NCBI RefSeq assembly: GCF_003473485.1
Contig: NC_053049.1
Coordinates: forward strand, 10,230,001 to 10,294,000
Reading direction: 5' to 3'
Length of the DNA: 64,000 nt
DNA from: Medicago truncatula
Lineage: Eukaryota; Streptophyta; Magnoliopsida; Fabales; Fabaceae
The translations under genes were made by a program, and so were the position numbers. The notes under the pieces are model-generated. The model worked only from the letters and a program-made list of their open reading frames with translations, searched no databases and was not told where the DNA came from. Within the stretch, counting starts at the first letter, position 1; every line of letters starts with the position of its first letter. This document shows, in pieces, positions 22,206 to 34,011 of this stretch.

Positions 22206-22818
22206 TTCCCTTCCAACCACATTGTATCCATCTAGAAGACTCGAATATGAAACTTTGTTTTAGAGATTCGAGTTCTGTTCCACTCAGACTAATGTAATAT
22301 TATGAAGTGTACAAAGGGTACGCCAACCCTTACAAAATATTACAAATAAACCAACACAAAACAGCAATACTCAAATACTTTGCATCCAACCTAATGGATT
22401 GTTCCACCAATAAGAAAAGCATAATTATTATTCTTCCCTCTTCTACCTCTAAACCAAAACCAAGATACATTTTTGATATATAACACAATCTTGAGAAACA
22501 ACTGGCCATTATAAGATTTAATATTGTAAATCGAATCTTAACTTGCTTAAAATCAATAAGCAAGGAGACAAACATTCTATAAACCTAGCAAATGCATACT
22601 TTGTTCGTAATATCTCCTAGAATTTCCTCAAACACCATAAGGTCGTCAAACATATATTACATATACTCATGCATAAAAAACAAGGTAGATTAATTTTATC
22701 AATAATTCATGCAACCAGAAAACAAACTAATTACTCAAACATTCTACATTCAAACTAGAAACACACCAGCACATTAAGCTAAGTCCTCGCTCAGATTTTC
22801 CCATTTAAACCTTCATTC
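22206..22818. other. AT-rich spacer
   Basis: No gene recognised. A 73-codon frame at 22042-22263 overlaps the duplication edge and is not conserved in copy 1. Confidence 0.5.
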
Positions 22819-22832
22819 AAAATAACCTCAAA

Positions 22833-22948
22833 ATGACACTTGAGGTGCTAGCTCGGTGGTCAGAGCTTGGCGGTATAACCTCCAAGTACAGAGTTCAAAT
22901 CCTCTAAGGATATATCTAAAACGGTCATTAGGGTCACTTTAATTGATA
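22833..22948 (+). mobile_element. SINE with 14-bp target-site duplication
   Basis: Has a strong A-box-like TAGCTCGGTGGTCAGAGC and a B-box-like GAGTTCAAATCC, then a 3' tail. Flanks AAAATAACCTCAAA (22819-22832) and AAAATAACCCCAAA (22949-22962) differ at one base. It cannot be folded as a tRNA, so it is a SINE of a different family from those near 11-12 kb. Confidence 0.7.
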
Positions 22949-22962
22949 AAAATAACCCCAAA

Positions 22963-23790
22963 TTTGAGGATCGCACATGAACCTTAAAGACCAAAATCTT
23001 CTATATAGATTCAAATCCAAAACACCATGAAAGCATATACAAACTAGGGGTATCACACACCATTAGAGAGATGAACATTGGATAAAGCAAACCATCAATT
23101 CATAAACCCTCTATGTTTTTGCTTTGAATTCTTCTTTCACTCACACTTGCATTTTTATTTAAACTATTTGATATAAGTTAACCAACAAATTTAGTTGTAA
23201 TATCAAATGTTTTCTAGTTGAGTTTTCAGAGAAGAATAATAGGATGAAAAGAGAGAAATTCTGGGAAGTAGTCTCTATTATTGATTGTATTGTGTTGCAT
23301 GAGAGAAAGAGCTTTATATACTAGCTCAACTGCACACACTCAGTAACTGATTTTGTTACTAGTTGTAAAAAAAATCTACTGTTCTTAGATTACAAAACCA
23401 GTTAACCGCTAATACTAGTTAACAAAATATTAGTTAACTAGAAACTAAACCCCTCGGTTAATATAACCTGAGGTAAATCATCAGCCACTCTAACAATTTC
23501 GACATAAGAATATCTAAAAATTGGACCTACAAAAAAATTTCAATCTTGTCTCATAAAACGTTTAAAACAAAACTACATTGAAAATCAACTCAACTAGCTC
23601 CACAAACACTGCCAGCAGACATTTCTCAAATTAAAAATCAAAATTTATACAACATTCATCAAGAAATTTCAAAAGTCAGTGAAAGTTTATAAGCATTCAT
23701 CAGAAGATTTTTAACATCGGTGTTTAAAAGAGTTTAGCTGATCCACAGGTGCTTCCACTTAGACTGTGCATCACAAGAGTACACACAAAT
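22963..23790. other. Intergenic and 3' flank of the small membrane-protein gene
   Basis: No gene recognised. The part nearest 23.9 kb probably includes the 3' UTR of the minus-strand gene. Confidence 0.45.
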
Positions 23791-23913
23791 CAGGGGAAAA
23801 ACTCAAAGCCTAATCCAAAATAAGTACTACAACAAAATAAAATCCCCGTCTCATAACAAAACCCCCATGCAGTCAAAAGAAGCAAAACCTCATCAGTAGC
23901 AGTGATCAAAAAG

Positions 23914-24250
23914 TCAGTTAGCTTGATCAGGTGTACCAGCTGCTCTACGATGTAGGTTTCCGTTGTTATCATCATTATCTCCTTCTCCATTTGTGTACTT
24001 CCTTCTTACAATAGCGAACTCCATTTTCAACTTAAGACGGTTGTTCGGATTAAACCCAAAATAAACCAAGAACATTACGAGGAGATTCAAAAACAAACTC
24101 TTCCAACCAGTAACATCAAACAAGAATGCAACTATCACATAAGCAACTAAGCTAGACGCTATCAGACGATTGGAAACCATAGGTTCCCCAACTGATTCCA
24201 CACGCAAACCTCCAACCACCTTGGGATTTGTCTCGATCTCCACAGCAACT
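23914..24250 (-). CDS. Small plant membrane protein of unknown function, last exon
   Basis: The frame contains two hydrophobic segments (RLIASSLVAYVIVAFLF and SLFLNLLVMFLVYFGF) and a hydrophilic C-terminus rich in Asn, Asp and Gly. It looks like a two-pass membrane protein and was not recognised. The exon starts after a likely acceptor (ATATAG, just above 24250). The first in-frame ATG is at 24180, giving 88 aa; upstream the frame continues as VAVEIETNPK into spliced leader exons without an ATG. The start is therefore unresolved: either translation begins at 24180 or an upstream exon was missed. Confidence 0.55.
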
Positions 24251-24711
24251 ATATTTCACAACAAGTCAGCACAAACTTCTTAGCCTCATATACAACAATT
24301 CATTGCCATATAGGAAAGAATGGAAAGAACAAAAATTCAATTCAATCTATAGTTGTATACGTTATATATATACTTACATTACATAGTTACATATACATAC
24401 ATAAAGTTATAACTTATAATTTCTATCAAATTAATTTTCATGCACTGTCAATGTAAAATACACTGTAAGCAACATCACAATCATTCATGTGCATGACTAT
24501 AAAGATATCAGATAATTAAAATAAAAGTCAAATGTTTCTAATGATCTCAATGTTATGATTGATTGACAGTGTAAAAACTATTTAAATTCCCCGACGGTGT
24601 ATGTGAATTAAATCCATCCATTAATTATTATATGATTGATAAGTACTATCTCTATACTCAATAATAAAATTCAAATTTAAGTTGTAGCCTTGTAGGATAC
24701 TGGGGTATACT

Positions 24712-24892
24712 ACGGGCCCATTTGGATTGGCTTATTTCTAAGCTTATGCAAATAAATAAGTTTTTATGTAAAAAAACAGCTTATGAAGAAACAATTTTTG
24801 TTAGTGAGAACTTATGAATTAACATACAAGCTTATTTATTTGCATAAGCTATTTTTCATAAGCTCAAAAATAATCCAATCCAAACAGACTCT
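24712..24892. mobile_element. Short MITE with long inverted repeats
   Basis: About 180 bp. The left end GGCCCATTTGGATTGGCTTA mirrors the right end, and AAGCTTATGCAAATAAATAAG recurs inverted. The family recurs in the intron at 28003-30100. It sits in the intron of the small membrane-protein gene. TSD unclear; hAT-like by terminal sequence. Confidence 0.65.
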
Positions 24893-25252
24893 ATATGAAT
24901 GAATGTTTTCAGTAGGAACTCTGGTTTAAGAAAATCATATTCAATTTCAAAAAATTTGAACCGAAAATAGAGAGGGAAATTGGAAATTGATGAAAATACA
25001 TCGAAATTTACATGTCAAGATTAGTCATATTCACATCAGATTAAAGAAATTTTTGATCTCATTCATTCATATGATCAGAACATAAAGGGAATTAGGGTTC
25101 TTGGGAGATTTGGGGAAACATAATCCAGTGAGAGAAAAATGAAATTAACAAAAGCATCCATCAACCTTAATCGCTAATTTAAGAAAAATGCATAGAAAAT
25201 TCAAAATCAAGAATGAAATTGAAGAATTATAAATTTAAAAAAATTAACTAAC

Positions 25253-25321
25253 CAAGAAAGGTGGTGGAGCGAATGCGGTAGAAATTGAAGGTATTCAGGT
25301 CGAATACAGCAACGAATTATT
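25253..25321 (-). other. Probable leader exon of the small membrane-protein gene
   Basis: Bounded on the minus strand by TTTCAG and by TTG|GTTAGT. Joined to the exon ending at 24250 it keeps the frame (FDLNTFNFYRIRSTTFL then VAVEIE) but has no ATG, with a stop at its 5' edge. A further exon probably ends at 25402, before GTAAGAATC. Confidence 0.4.
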
Positions 25322-25401
25322 CTGAAATGTAAGAGAAAGTGTTAGAAAATATGAAAGAGGAGAAAGAAAAAGAGTGGTGCATGATCGTCGGAGATTCTTA
25401 C

Positions 25402-25480
25402 GGTGGACAAACGGTGACAGGGCCGCCGGGAAGAATCTGATTTGGAAAATGAAATCGAGTTAAAAAATAAAGGGATATAG
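25402..25480 (-). other. Probable first (untranslated) exon of the small membrane-protein gene
   Basis: A GTAAG donor follows ...TTTGTCCACC on the minus strand. The 5' limit is a guess. No ATG in it. Confidence 0.35.
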
Positions 25481-25489
25481 GTCGATTTC

Positions 25490-26400
25490 ATCACTCTCTT
25501 TATGGTCAAAAAATGTTTCTAATAAATTAAAAGTTTTTTTTTTTTTTTTGACAAAATTTATAAGAAAAGTTTATTTTTTAAGAAAAGTTAGAAGTTTTTT
25601 CTTCTTCAAAAAAGAAAAGTTAGAAGTTTAAATAATACTCCTTCCCTCCGTCCTAAAATGTTTATATTGTTACCCATTTTCCATATAATTCATTCTATTG
25701 AAAAGTATTTAATTGAACGTTTAACATTGAGTTGATAGATTAAAAAAATTATGACATTATTCATAATTAATTACATACTTTTTATTCTTTTTGTATGTGA
25801 ATTCAAACTCAATTTTACAAATGTAAATATCCTTGTTCGTCACTAAATTTTTATCAATTGGCAAATTTTATTCACCAATTAACCGAAATAGATAGGATGT
25901 TCCTTAATTATATAATGTTCAATCAATTCAATTCCTCTGCAGAGTATAGACGACCAAACCTATAAATTACATAAACCCTAAGTTTACCAAACCCATAAAT
26001 TTGGATTTTGGACTTTGGACCTGAAGATGTGATTCATAGAAACCATAATGACCTAGACGTCAATTCATCAATATTCCAACAACTGGATAATCATTTTCAT
26101 AAATCAATATTTATGCTTAGAAGAAGATGGAGGTGAAAATATTTAAGGAATTTGAAGGTTTATTTAGATGGAAAATTTTTTGATTCAAGGAAGAGAATGA
26201 AATGGTTTATGAATTTATTTATTTATATTAAAAAATATTTTATAAAATAAAGTTATTAATAAAATTAATATTTTTATGTTTTTTTTAATAGAAAAATGAA
26301 CAAAATGATTAACCTGTACACATTTTAATAGAATTTTTTGATGGCGTTCGAGATTCAAACCCTTTTACTTGTGCACATTTTAATAGATAGAAGACCAAAT
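25490..26400. other. AT-rich spacer with a Stowaway-like end
   Basis: TACTCCTTCCCTCCGTCC near 25635 resembles the left terminus of Stowaway-type MITEs, but no matching right end was found. Otherwise nothing recognised. Confidence 0.35.
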
Positions 26401-26404
26401 AAAA

Positions 26405-26484
26405 AGTCTTCGTGAGCTTAGTTCTTTCGGTTGAGACAATGTATATAATATCCAAGGTCAGAGTTTAAATCCCGACCACTACAA
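26405..26484 (+). mobile_element. SINE-like remnant
   Basis: CGTGAGCTTAGTTCTTTCGG then AGAGTTTAAATCCCGACC mirror the A and B boxes of the SINE family at 11-12 kb, with substitutions. It lies directly left of the next MITE. Confidence 0.5.
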
Positions 26485-26493
26485 AAAGAAAAA

Positions 26494-27229
26494 GAGTAAA
26501 TTACACTCCCCTCCCCTCTTAAGTTAAAATATACACTTTACTCCCTCAATATTTTTTTATATTAAAATTTATACTCCCCTTCCTTATAAGATATTTGAAT
26601 TACAAACCACTCCCTTAATAATTAAATATGCACTACATTTTAATCTATTTGAACATAAATAAATATTCTTATAATATATATATTAATTTTGAATCACTAT
26701 TTAAGAAAAATTAATTTATTTCTTTATAGTTTAAATGTCAATGATAATTAAATTTAAATATATTGCTATTGGTTTTATAAATAAGAGTATAAAATTAACT
26801 TTTAAATAATCATGCTTTAATGATTTTAGTAATTTTTCACATATTTTAATTTTGTTTTGTGTTATTTCATATTTTATAATAGGGTTTAAAACTACATGTT
26901 AATGAAATTGTGAATAAAAAATAGCGAAAAATATGTATTCAATTTTTTATTATATTAAAATAGACCCGTAATACTATTTTTTTTTAATTGTGTTAAATTA
27001 TTATTTTTTCTAGATTATTAGAAATAATAAAAAAGAATATTGAGGGAGTAAAGTGTAGATTTTAACATAAGAGGGGAGGGAGATGTTATTCAAGCTTCTC
27101 TTAGGGGTGGAAAGTGAAATTTTTTCTAATATGTTTTGAATAAGAGGGGAGGGGAGTGTATATTTTAACTGAAGAGGGGAGGGGAGTGTAATTCAAGCAT
27201 CTTTGAGGGGAGGGGAGTGTAATTTACTC
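26494..27229. mobile_element. Mutator-type MITE, 736 bp, 9-bp target-site duplication
   Basis: The termini GAGTAAATTACACTCCCCTC and its complement are perfect over more than 20 bases. Flanks AAAGAAAAA at 26485-26493 and 27230-27238 are identical. Near the right end the unit GAGGGGAGGGGAGTGTA is repeated several times, so the terminus carries small subrepeats. No coding capacity. Confidence 0.85.
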
Positions 27230-27416
27230 AAAGAAAAATCTAAATAAAACAAAAAAAAAATATAAAGGACTAATGTCTTTAAAAAAAGAAAAGATAAAGG
27301 AAGCCTTTGTTTAAGTAACCTTCAATAAAAATAAAAACAAAGCATAGTTATAGTTGGGTAGAGAAACAAAACAGAGGAGCAAAACCGGAGGAAGAAGTCA
27401 GCAGAAGAAGAAAAAG

Positions 27417-30400
27417 ATGATCTATCGGAGGTGGAGTCTCCTTACGGGTCCGACGGCTCTCGTCGCTGGTGTAGTGGCCACCGTCGCCGTCGCCAACTTC
27501 GTATTGGTCAAGAATGTAATTTCCTCTCTCTCTCTCTCTCCCCCTTTTATGCGATTGATTCATCCCTGTTTATATTTGTTGAAAAAGATTGATTTTTATA
27601 GATGTAAATGATGATTCATGATCTGGGTTTCCAGTAATTTAATCAATTTCACTTGGGGTTGTGAGGGTTGGATTTTTGAGATTGTGTAATTTGGCTTGTT
27701 TCGTTATGTTATCTGCCATTATCGTTATTGAGCTGGAGTTTGGGTGTAGACATGTATTTTATTGTTTTTTTAAGACAACCTTATATTATTTCCATTGCAA
27801 TAGCTGAATTTGTTGAATACAAGTATTTTATTGATTAATTAAGTGAATTTGATTAATGTTTTAGCTGGAGTGTAAGCATAGTTTTAATATCTAGTAATGG
27901 AAGGAGTGATTTAGTCCCTTAATGGATTGCATATTAGGATTCTTAGTCGCTAAAATAGGAGGATTATACAAGAGAACCGTGTTTGATTTTAGTCTTTGAT
28001 TTAGGCCCTGTTTAGATGTATAAGTACCTTAATTTGAAGTTTATCGCATAAATACCTATCATTTTTTTTTTTTGGTGAATGGTGAGGGGCAAAGCCCCAC
28101 CAGAAGAAAAACTAAATTAAAGTCCCCTTGGGAAGGTTACAAAGTGAGCATCTCCCAAAGGAGAGTTAGAGATAAAAGCAGCAATCGACATAAACATTCT
28201 ACAGGGGCCTTCTAGCTAGACTATCCGCCACTTGGTTAGCCTCTCTCAAAACATGGTTAATTTTGACATGATCAAAATTGACCATCAAATCCTCACCAAT
28301 CCTGACCAAGCCGTGACAAACGTGGGCTAACACACAACCTGAGCTGATGGCATTAACGGCTAACAGAGAATCTGATTCTAATAACAACGGTTTTATCCCT
28401 TTCTCCTTTGCAAGTAGTAGACTCCAAACAATTTCCCAAAGCTCTGCTTTAATCACAGAACAATAATTTACAGCCAAAGCTGTGCTTTCCTAAATTTACA
28501 GCCAAGCCCCAAAGAAAACATGTGTTTGAGTACCTTGCAACGCCACAACCTACTCCCTTCAAACCCACCTGTGCAACTGCTGCGTCACAATTAATTTTAA
28601 GCAAACCGGGCAAAGGTGGAGGCCACACAATAGGCTGCATCGATCTGCTAACAGAAGTATGAGCATTGACAGGCTCAAGTTCAAATTTTGTTGTCTAAAA
28701 ATCCCTAGCCATATCCTCAGATTGATGGATAATACGCTTGATAGAGTGATTCCCATTCGAGAAAACAAACTCATTACGATTACTCCAGATTCTGTCCAGC
28801 ACTGCTGCAAACAGAACTGTCCATGTTTCCAGAATCACATCTGCACCATTTTTCACCAGATTCTCAACCAGCCAAATGCTGCTATTGTTTACACAGAGAA
28901 AACTGCCTGTTGCCGACTTCTTAAAATACAGCCAAACAGGTTTAACTTGATCACAATCTCTGAAAACATGGAGCACTGTTTCCAGGGCTTGCATTCATAA
29001 AGGACAAGAGTCATCATCAGTTATGCCATGCTTTTTCGAGTAGCATTAGTCATTAAAAGACCTCCATCAATCTTCCAAAGAAAAAGCTTTATCCTCTCAG
29101 GCCCCTTCCATTTCCAAATTAACTTGAACAACGGATTTGGTTGAGGATTTGCTTTGAATAAGAAAAGCATAAGCTGAAGCTGTATCAAAAGTTCCATTAG
29201 GAGTGTTGTTCCAAGCAATAATATCACCCTCTTTGTTGCTTTGTGGCGGGGGGGTATGCTTTGATTTTATCAATGAAGTTACTTGGAAGAAGTGTTTGTA
29301 GTTTATTAAGATCCCAGTCACCTTTGGTCAACACAAAATTCTTTAATGGAGTCGCAGAATCAACCAAGCTTATTTTACCTAAAGCATTGTCCTGTAGCCT
29401 TTCACAGTTGGGCAGCCATGGGTCTGTCCAGAAATTTACCTCAGAGCACTTTCCCACTTTCCATAATAAATTATCTTTTAACATTTTCCCATCCCTCACA
29501 AAGCCCGCTCCAAAAATTAGATTGAGATTTCTTTGTTTGGACTCTAGGCATCAAGTCTTTACCACACTTGTACTTATTTCAAACGATTTTAACCCACATG
29601 TCTTGTTTACGATGACACACATTACAACCCGCTTTCATCATCATGGCCATACTCATATTTCTAGCAGACCGTAAGCCAAGACCATCCATTCACTTTTGGT
29701 GTGCAAATAGAACTCCAGGCAACTAAGTGCATATGCTTTTGATTCGGCGTATCTCCCCATATGAAGTCCCTGCATTTGCGGTCAATATCATCACAGGTAG
29801 AATGGGGGAGATACCGAGATAGACAGTTTGCGTTTTGTGTGAAGGAAGACCTATCATATATAAGCTCTTGTTATAAGCTGTTTCCATAACAAAAGATAAA
29901 ATAAAGTCAAACTGTGCACCAAAAAAAAAAAGTCAAATTGTTTTTGTATAAGCTATAAGTTATTGTGGAGAGCTAGTTGATATCAGCCGAAGACAGTTTA
30001 TGAACATGTGATAAGTTGTTTTTACAAGTTCTTCTAAACAGCCTCACAAGTGCTTATGCCAGGTAATAAGCTCAAATAAACCAATCCAAATAGGGACTTG
30101 GTTCTTGATTTTATGTTGTTCAATTGAATCATTTTCCGTTGAAAGTGTTGGCTATCTTAGTGAGTAAGGTCCAATGCAAGGACAAGGACTGTCCATTTTG
30201 CAGTGATACCAACAATAGCTGTTATTCTGCTAGGTTTTGTTTGCTTAGATGGATAATAACAGTTCTTTGAATGGTTTACATGCTAATGTTTTGAAGTTGT
30301 TACGTCTCTCGTATCCATAATATTCTGGCTGTGTTTTTTTCCGAAAGAGTTAAATATTGTTATGTGATTGTAATTTATGTCTTTTTTTTGTACTTTCCAG

Positions 30401-30457
30401 GACCCATTTACCAAACCAGACGAGAGGAAGTTTGGAGACCAACCTGCAACCAAGTAG
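27417..30457 (+). CDS. 51-aa single-pass membrane micropeptide gene
   Basis: Exon 1 27417-27515 and exon 2 30401-30457 join at AAT|GTAATT...TTCCAG|GAC to give 51 aa. The N-terminus is MIYRRWSLL, followed by one hydrophobic helix (about residues 12-31, GPTALVAGVVATVAVANFVL), then a polar tail DPFTKPDERKFGDQPATK. The design (Arg-rich start, one helix, short hydrophilic tail) suits a small inner-membrane or mitochondrial subunit, but the family was not recognised. Supporting reality: clean splice sites, a GC-rich exon 1 in AT-rich DNA, and an ATG in good context after a purine-rich leader. The 2.9-kb intron holds a MITE and a LINE. Confidence 0.7.
28003..30100. mobile_element. MITE split by a LINE insertion
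   Basis: Left end GGCCCTGTTTAGATGTATAA and right end CCAATCCAAATAGGGAC, with internal AAGCTGTTTCCATAAC, match the MITE family at 24712. The element is interrupted at 28062/29849 by the LINE and is therefore older than it. Confidence 0.55.
28063..29848 (-). mobile_element. 5'-truncated L1-type LINE with zinc-binding and RNase H domains
   Basis: On the minus strand, fragments encode a reverse-transcriptase zinc-binding region (LIWKWKGPERIKLFLWK, about 29100-29200) and an RNase H domain (28199-28640) with INCDAA, IKAELWEI, LESDSLLAVNA and ANQVADSLARRPL, the acidic residues of the active site. The frame shifts between 28640 and 28470 and elsewhere, so it is not functional. A poly-T run at 28063-28074 is the 3' poly-A tail. 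Direct repeats ACCTATCAT at 28054-28062 and 29849-29857 are its target-site duplication. Confidence 0.85.
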
Positions 30458-31546
30458 TAGGAAAGACTTCACAGTGGTTTGTGTTTTGATGTAATCTAAA
30501 CAATTGGTTTATGAGCCTTGTATGCCTCTTTGCAAGACATGCTTGCCAGTTAATAAATTATGAGGGGTCAAATGAAGTCTAGACTCTGGAGTATGGACCC
30601 TAGTTTAGAACCCACCCACAAAAGTTCTAGAGAACTGGTTCACATATCAGAGATCCTTACTTTTTTTTTTTTGTACAATTGTCACATGGAGGAAATGTGT
30701 AATAATCTTCCATTTCATATCTTTTATCCTTATCAATTTTCTGTTAAAAGTTTGCTTTGCTTTTCTGATTTATTTACGCCAAAGTTCCCACCTTTCTCTG
30801 CTTAGTGTTTGTGTTGATTGACTGTTAAATCTCAAAGAGATTGCTTATAAAATTCAAAGATGTGCATGATTGATGTTTATCTGTTCGCACATATGATTAA
30901 TTAACTTAGTTTCAAGCAAACTACATCCAAGACAGAAATGTGACACATTTTCAGATATTGAGCATTTGAATTGGCTGCAATCTGCCATTGACCCTTTTTT
31001 ATGCCTAAGTTTGATGTCATTCAACAGTGTAGTACAAAATTCAGGATGAAAATTCAGTTTGCAATAATGCAACAAGTATAAGTATTTTACTTTTGTTTTT
31101 CACAAGAATGCCATTTCTTACATGTTTTATTTGCACATGTATGCAAGAAACTAGGCAGTAGACTGTAGTACATGAAAATGAAATTTGCACTGATCTGTGG
31201 ACTTTAGGGAGTACAGCAGCTCTATCATTTTTCAATTTTGTTTCCTCATTTGAACATAAACTAAATAAAATAGGCATATATTATATTATATTCATTATAA
31301 AAATTATGGTGAAAAAAAACCTGAAATGGGTTTTTACATGAGTAATTATGGTGATATTGCTATGCAACAAACTGATTACATGTCGCCACCTCATTGGTCT
31401 TTTGCAAGTTTTGATTATGCTGCACAATTCCATGTACACAATGCAGCTCAACCTAATAGAAGTATTGGATCACACTACCATATAGCAAAAAATCTTGAAT
31501 TCGAAACGATAATTATTGTAACCAAGGACATATTATTGTCACATTA
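30458..31546. other. 3' flanks between convergent genes
   Basis: Contains the 3' UTRs of the micropeptide gene (plus strand) and of the TBL gene (minus strand). Open frames here have no recognisable domain. Confidence 0.5.
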
Positions 31547-34011
31547 CTAAGCATTAACTAGCATTTTCATTACTATATCATTCCATGAATCAATTGGTCC
31601 TGGCAAACACCAATGTAAGCAATCATTCTGAACTTTAGCATTCTTTTCCTTTGCAAATGGCTGGAATTGTCTATATGGTCCTGGATGTCCATCTGGTCTC
31701 AACAATGAAAGAAAAGTTGTATCCAAAAGTTTCAAGTTCACACCATTCTCAGATCCTAGTGATGAAGCCTTCGCAAACTCTTGAACTTCAATACCTCTCA
31801 TGATAGAATCTACATCTATCATATCGATTTCACCCTCTTTGAAGGGTACAGTTCGATTACAATACCCTCCACTAAACCATTCACCATTTTCAAAATGATC
31901 TGGTGTGGTAGTTCTAAACAAAACAGTTGCATTATGGCTAGAATTTGTGAAGAAGTTGAAAACAAGTTGTAGCGCTTTTCGGTATGCGTAGTCGAACCCT
32001 AGATCGGTCAAATTCTTTCCAGGACAGTAATGACAGCCAGATACTGTGTTGTTTTCATGAAATACTGCAGATTTAAGAAACCATTTTCCACCACCAATTA
32101 CAACATAATGAAAATTGTTGAATTGGTTGGTCCAATTTTGGTCAAGAGTGTCAAGGTGAAGCTGTACCATTGAAGATGAAACTCCATTCATGTCTTCATA
32201 AATAGCTGCTTTGATAAGGAAAGGAGTCCATATTACTGAGAGTGTGAAGTTGTGAGAGGGGAATTTCCATATCTTTGATCTATATTCCTTGTCATGGTAG
32301 ACCTCAACAGCTGGTTCCACCTGTTAGAGTAAAATCATTGGAAGTTGATTTAATACAATTTTGTAGGACCAATTCTTGAGACAATACATGATGCAACAAA
32401 TAGTATTTGTGGGGACAAAGATGATCAAAGTAAAGAATATAGACATAACAATGTGTGCAAGACACGACTCAAAGAATGCACACCAATTTTATTGTTTCAA
32501 TGGTTTATAATAATTTTCATAAAAAATTATTTATAATAAATTTACTGAAGATAGTATTGTATTTGTTAGTTTCAGTTGGTATGTCAAATTGTACAACCAT
32601 ATATGTAATGAGTAGAATGTTATATAGTTTTTATGTGAATAGATACCATTTATTTTAAAGTTTAATAACTATGTATTAACATTGTAAACCAATTTTACAT
32701 AGATGTTCATTCATATCTTACCACCTTGTTTAAAACATCAGAATATGCACTTGAAATGAGTAATTAAGTAATGAACATCTAAGGTTTTCACACTAATTAT
32801 CAAAAAGCTTATCATGAACATCTGGTTGCAAGTCACTCCATATTCAATGTAGGTAAACCTTTATGGAAAAGACAGTGGACCAACCCAACCATAAGTTATT
32901 AGCACCAGCTGTCTTCAATAATCAACAGCTTTAATTTGTTGACATTGACAAGGATTTTACCTATATAAAATGACATCATAACATGCAATCTATTGTAAAT
33001 TATAATTTGAAAATAAAAATTAGATGAATGATTTTGACCATGCTTCATGATCGATTGACTCAAACAATGAATGTGTAACAAGTTAGTTTACATCATAGAA
33101 TCACATGGCCTCATTTTAAAATTTTGGAACCATGCCTGTCACTACGTTTGAATACATAGAAAAATCCAAAAAAGATGTTCTCATGCTGAATTCTTAAAAT
33201 TTTACAAGCCAAAAAAGGTGGAGTGAAGCACAATCTTGATTAATTAGTTAGTTAGTACTAATCAAGATTAAATTTAATCATTCAAACAAAAAAGTTAACA
33301 ATACCTGTGAGAGAATACAAAGTAGGGACTGAACATGGTTGCGTGAGATGGAATCACCAATAAAGGCCATTGCTTTATTCCTCATGAGACTAAGAAACTT
33401 CTTAGGGTTGAACTTTGGTAATTCACACTCTTTTGGACTCCACCTCCAATAAAGGTACCCTAAATCAGGTCTTCCATTTTTCATACAATTTTGATGAGGT
33501 TCAATCACATGACAACTCTCATTTGTGTAGATTGGTTCAGATTGATCAGAAATCCAATCTCCCACAAAAAGGTCACATTTTCTTGTACCTAAACAATTGT
33601 TAAGTACATTATTAGCACCATTTGAAACACCAGCATAAACACTTAACATTACTTAATGCATGCTTGAAAATTTTAAGTAACATTTATGCAGCACATAAAT
33701 GTCACAAATGAACAATATATTCACAAAAAATGTCCCTTACCATTAAGAGAGGTTTGATTCTGATTGTTTACTTGAAAATCATCAAATTCTGGAGCCTTAA
33801 GAGGGGAAGAGACAACATGGGACTCTGATTTTGTCTCTATTTGAGGAGGAGGAGAAGGTATCTGTATCACTACAAATGATGATAAACTGAAAGAATCCCA
33901 AAAGAGAAGACGAAAAGCAAGACCAACTAAGAAAAATGATGCTGCAAATTTAACACAGAAAAGGTTGTGATTTTGCAGTGAAAACAATGATCCCATATTT
34001 TCAGACCTCAT
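31547..34011 (-). CDS. Trichome birefringence-like (TBL) polysaccharide O-acetyltransferase
   Basis: Exons 33741-34011, 33305-33588 and 31547-32320 give 442 aa with a continuous frame and GT-AG introns. A single signal-anchor helix lies at about 17-38, followed by a Pro/Ser-rich stem, so a type II Golgi protein. The TBL domain starts at CDLFVGDW (95-102). FIGDSISRNH carries the catalytic GDS at 168-170, and NDCLHWCLPG carries the DxxH at 418-421. The family acetylates wall xylan, mannan or xyloglucan with its esterase-like triad. Sequence style (CRNGRPD-type region, EVYHDKEYRSK) points to the TBL19-26 branch, whose substrates include xyloglucan and mannan; the substrate is not decided here. 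A short Asn-rich set of sequons suggests N-glycosylation. Confidence 0.93.

Noticed and set aside
22845-22915. tRNA-like sequence with good A and B boxes
   Set aside because: Does not close an acceptor stem and is flanked by a target-site duplication, so it is a SINE, not a tRNA gene.
28659-29674. Plus-strand frames of 113 and 143 codons
   Set aside because: Antisense shadows of the minus-strand LINE fragment.
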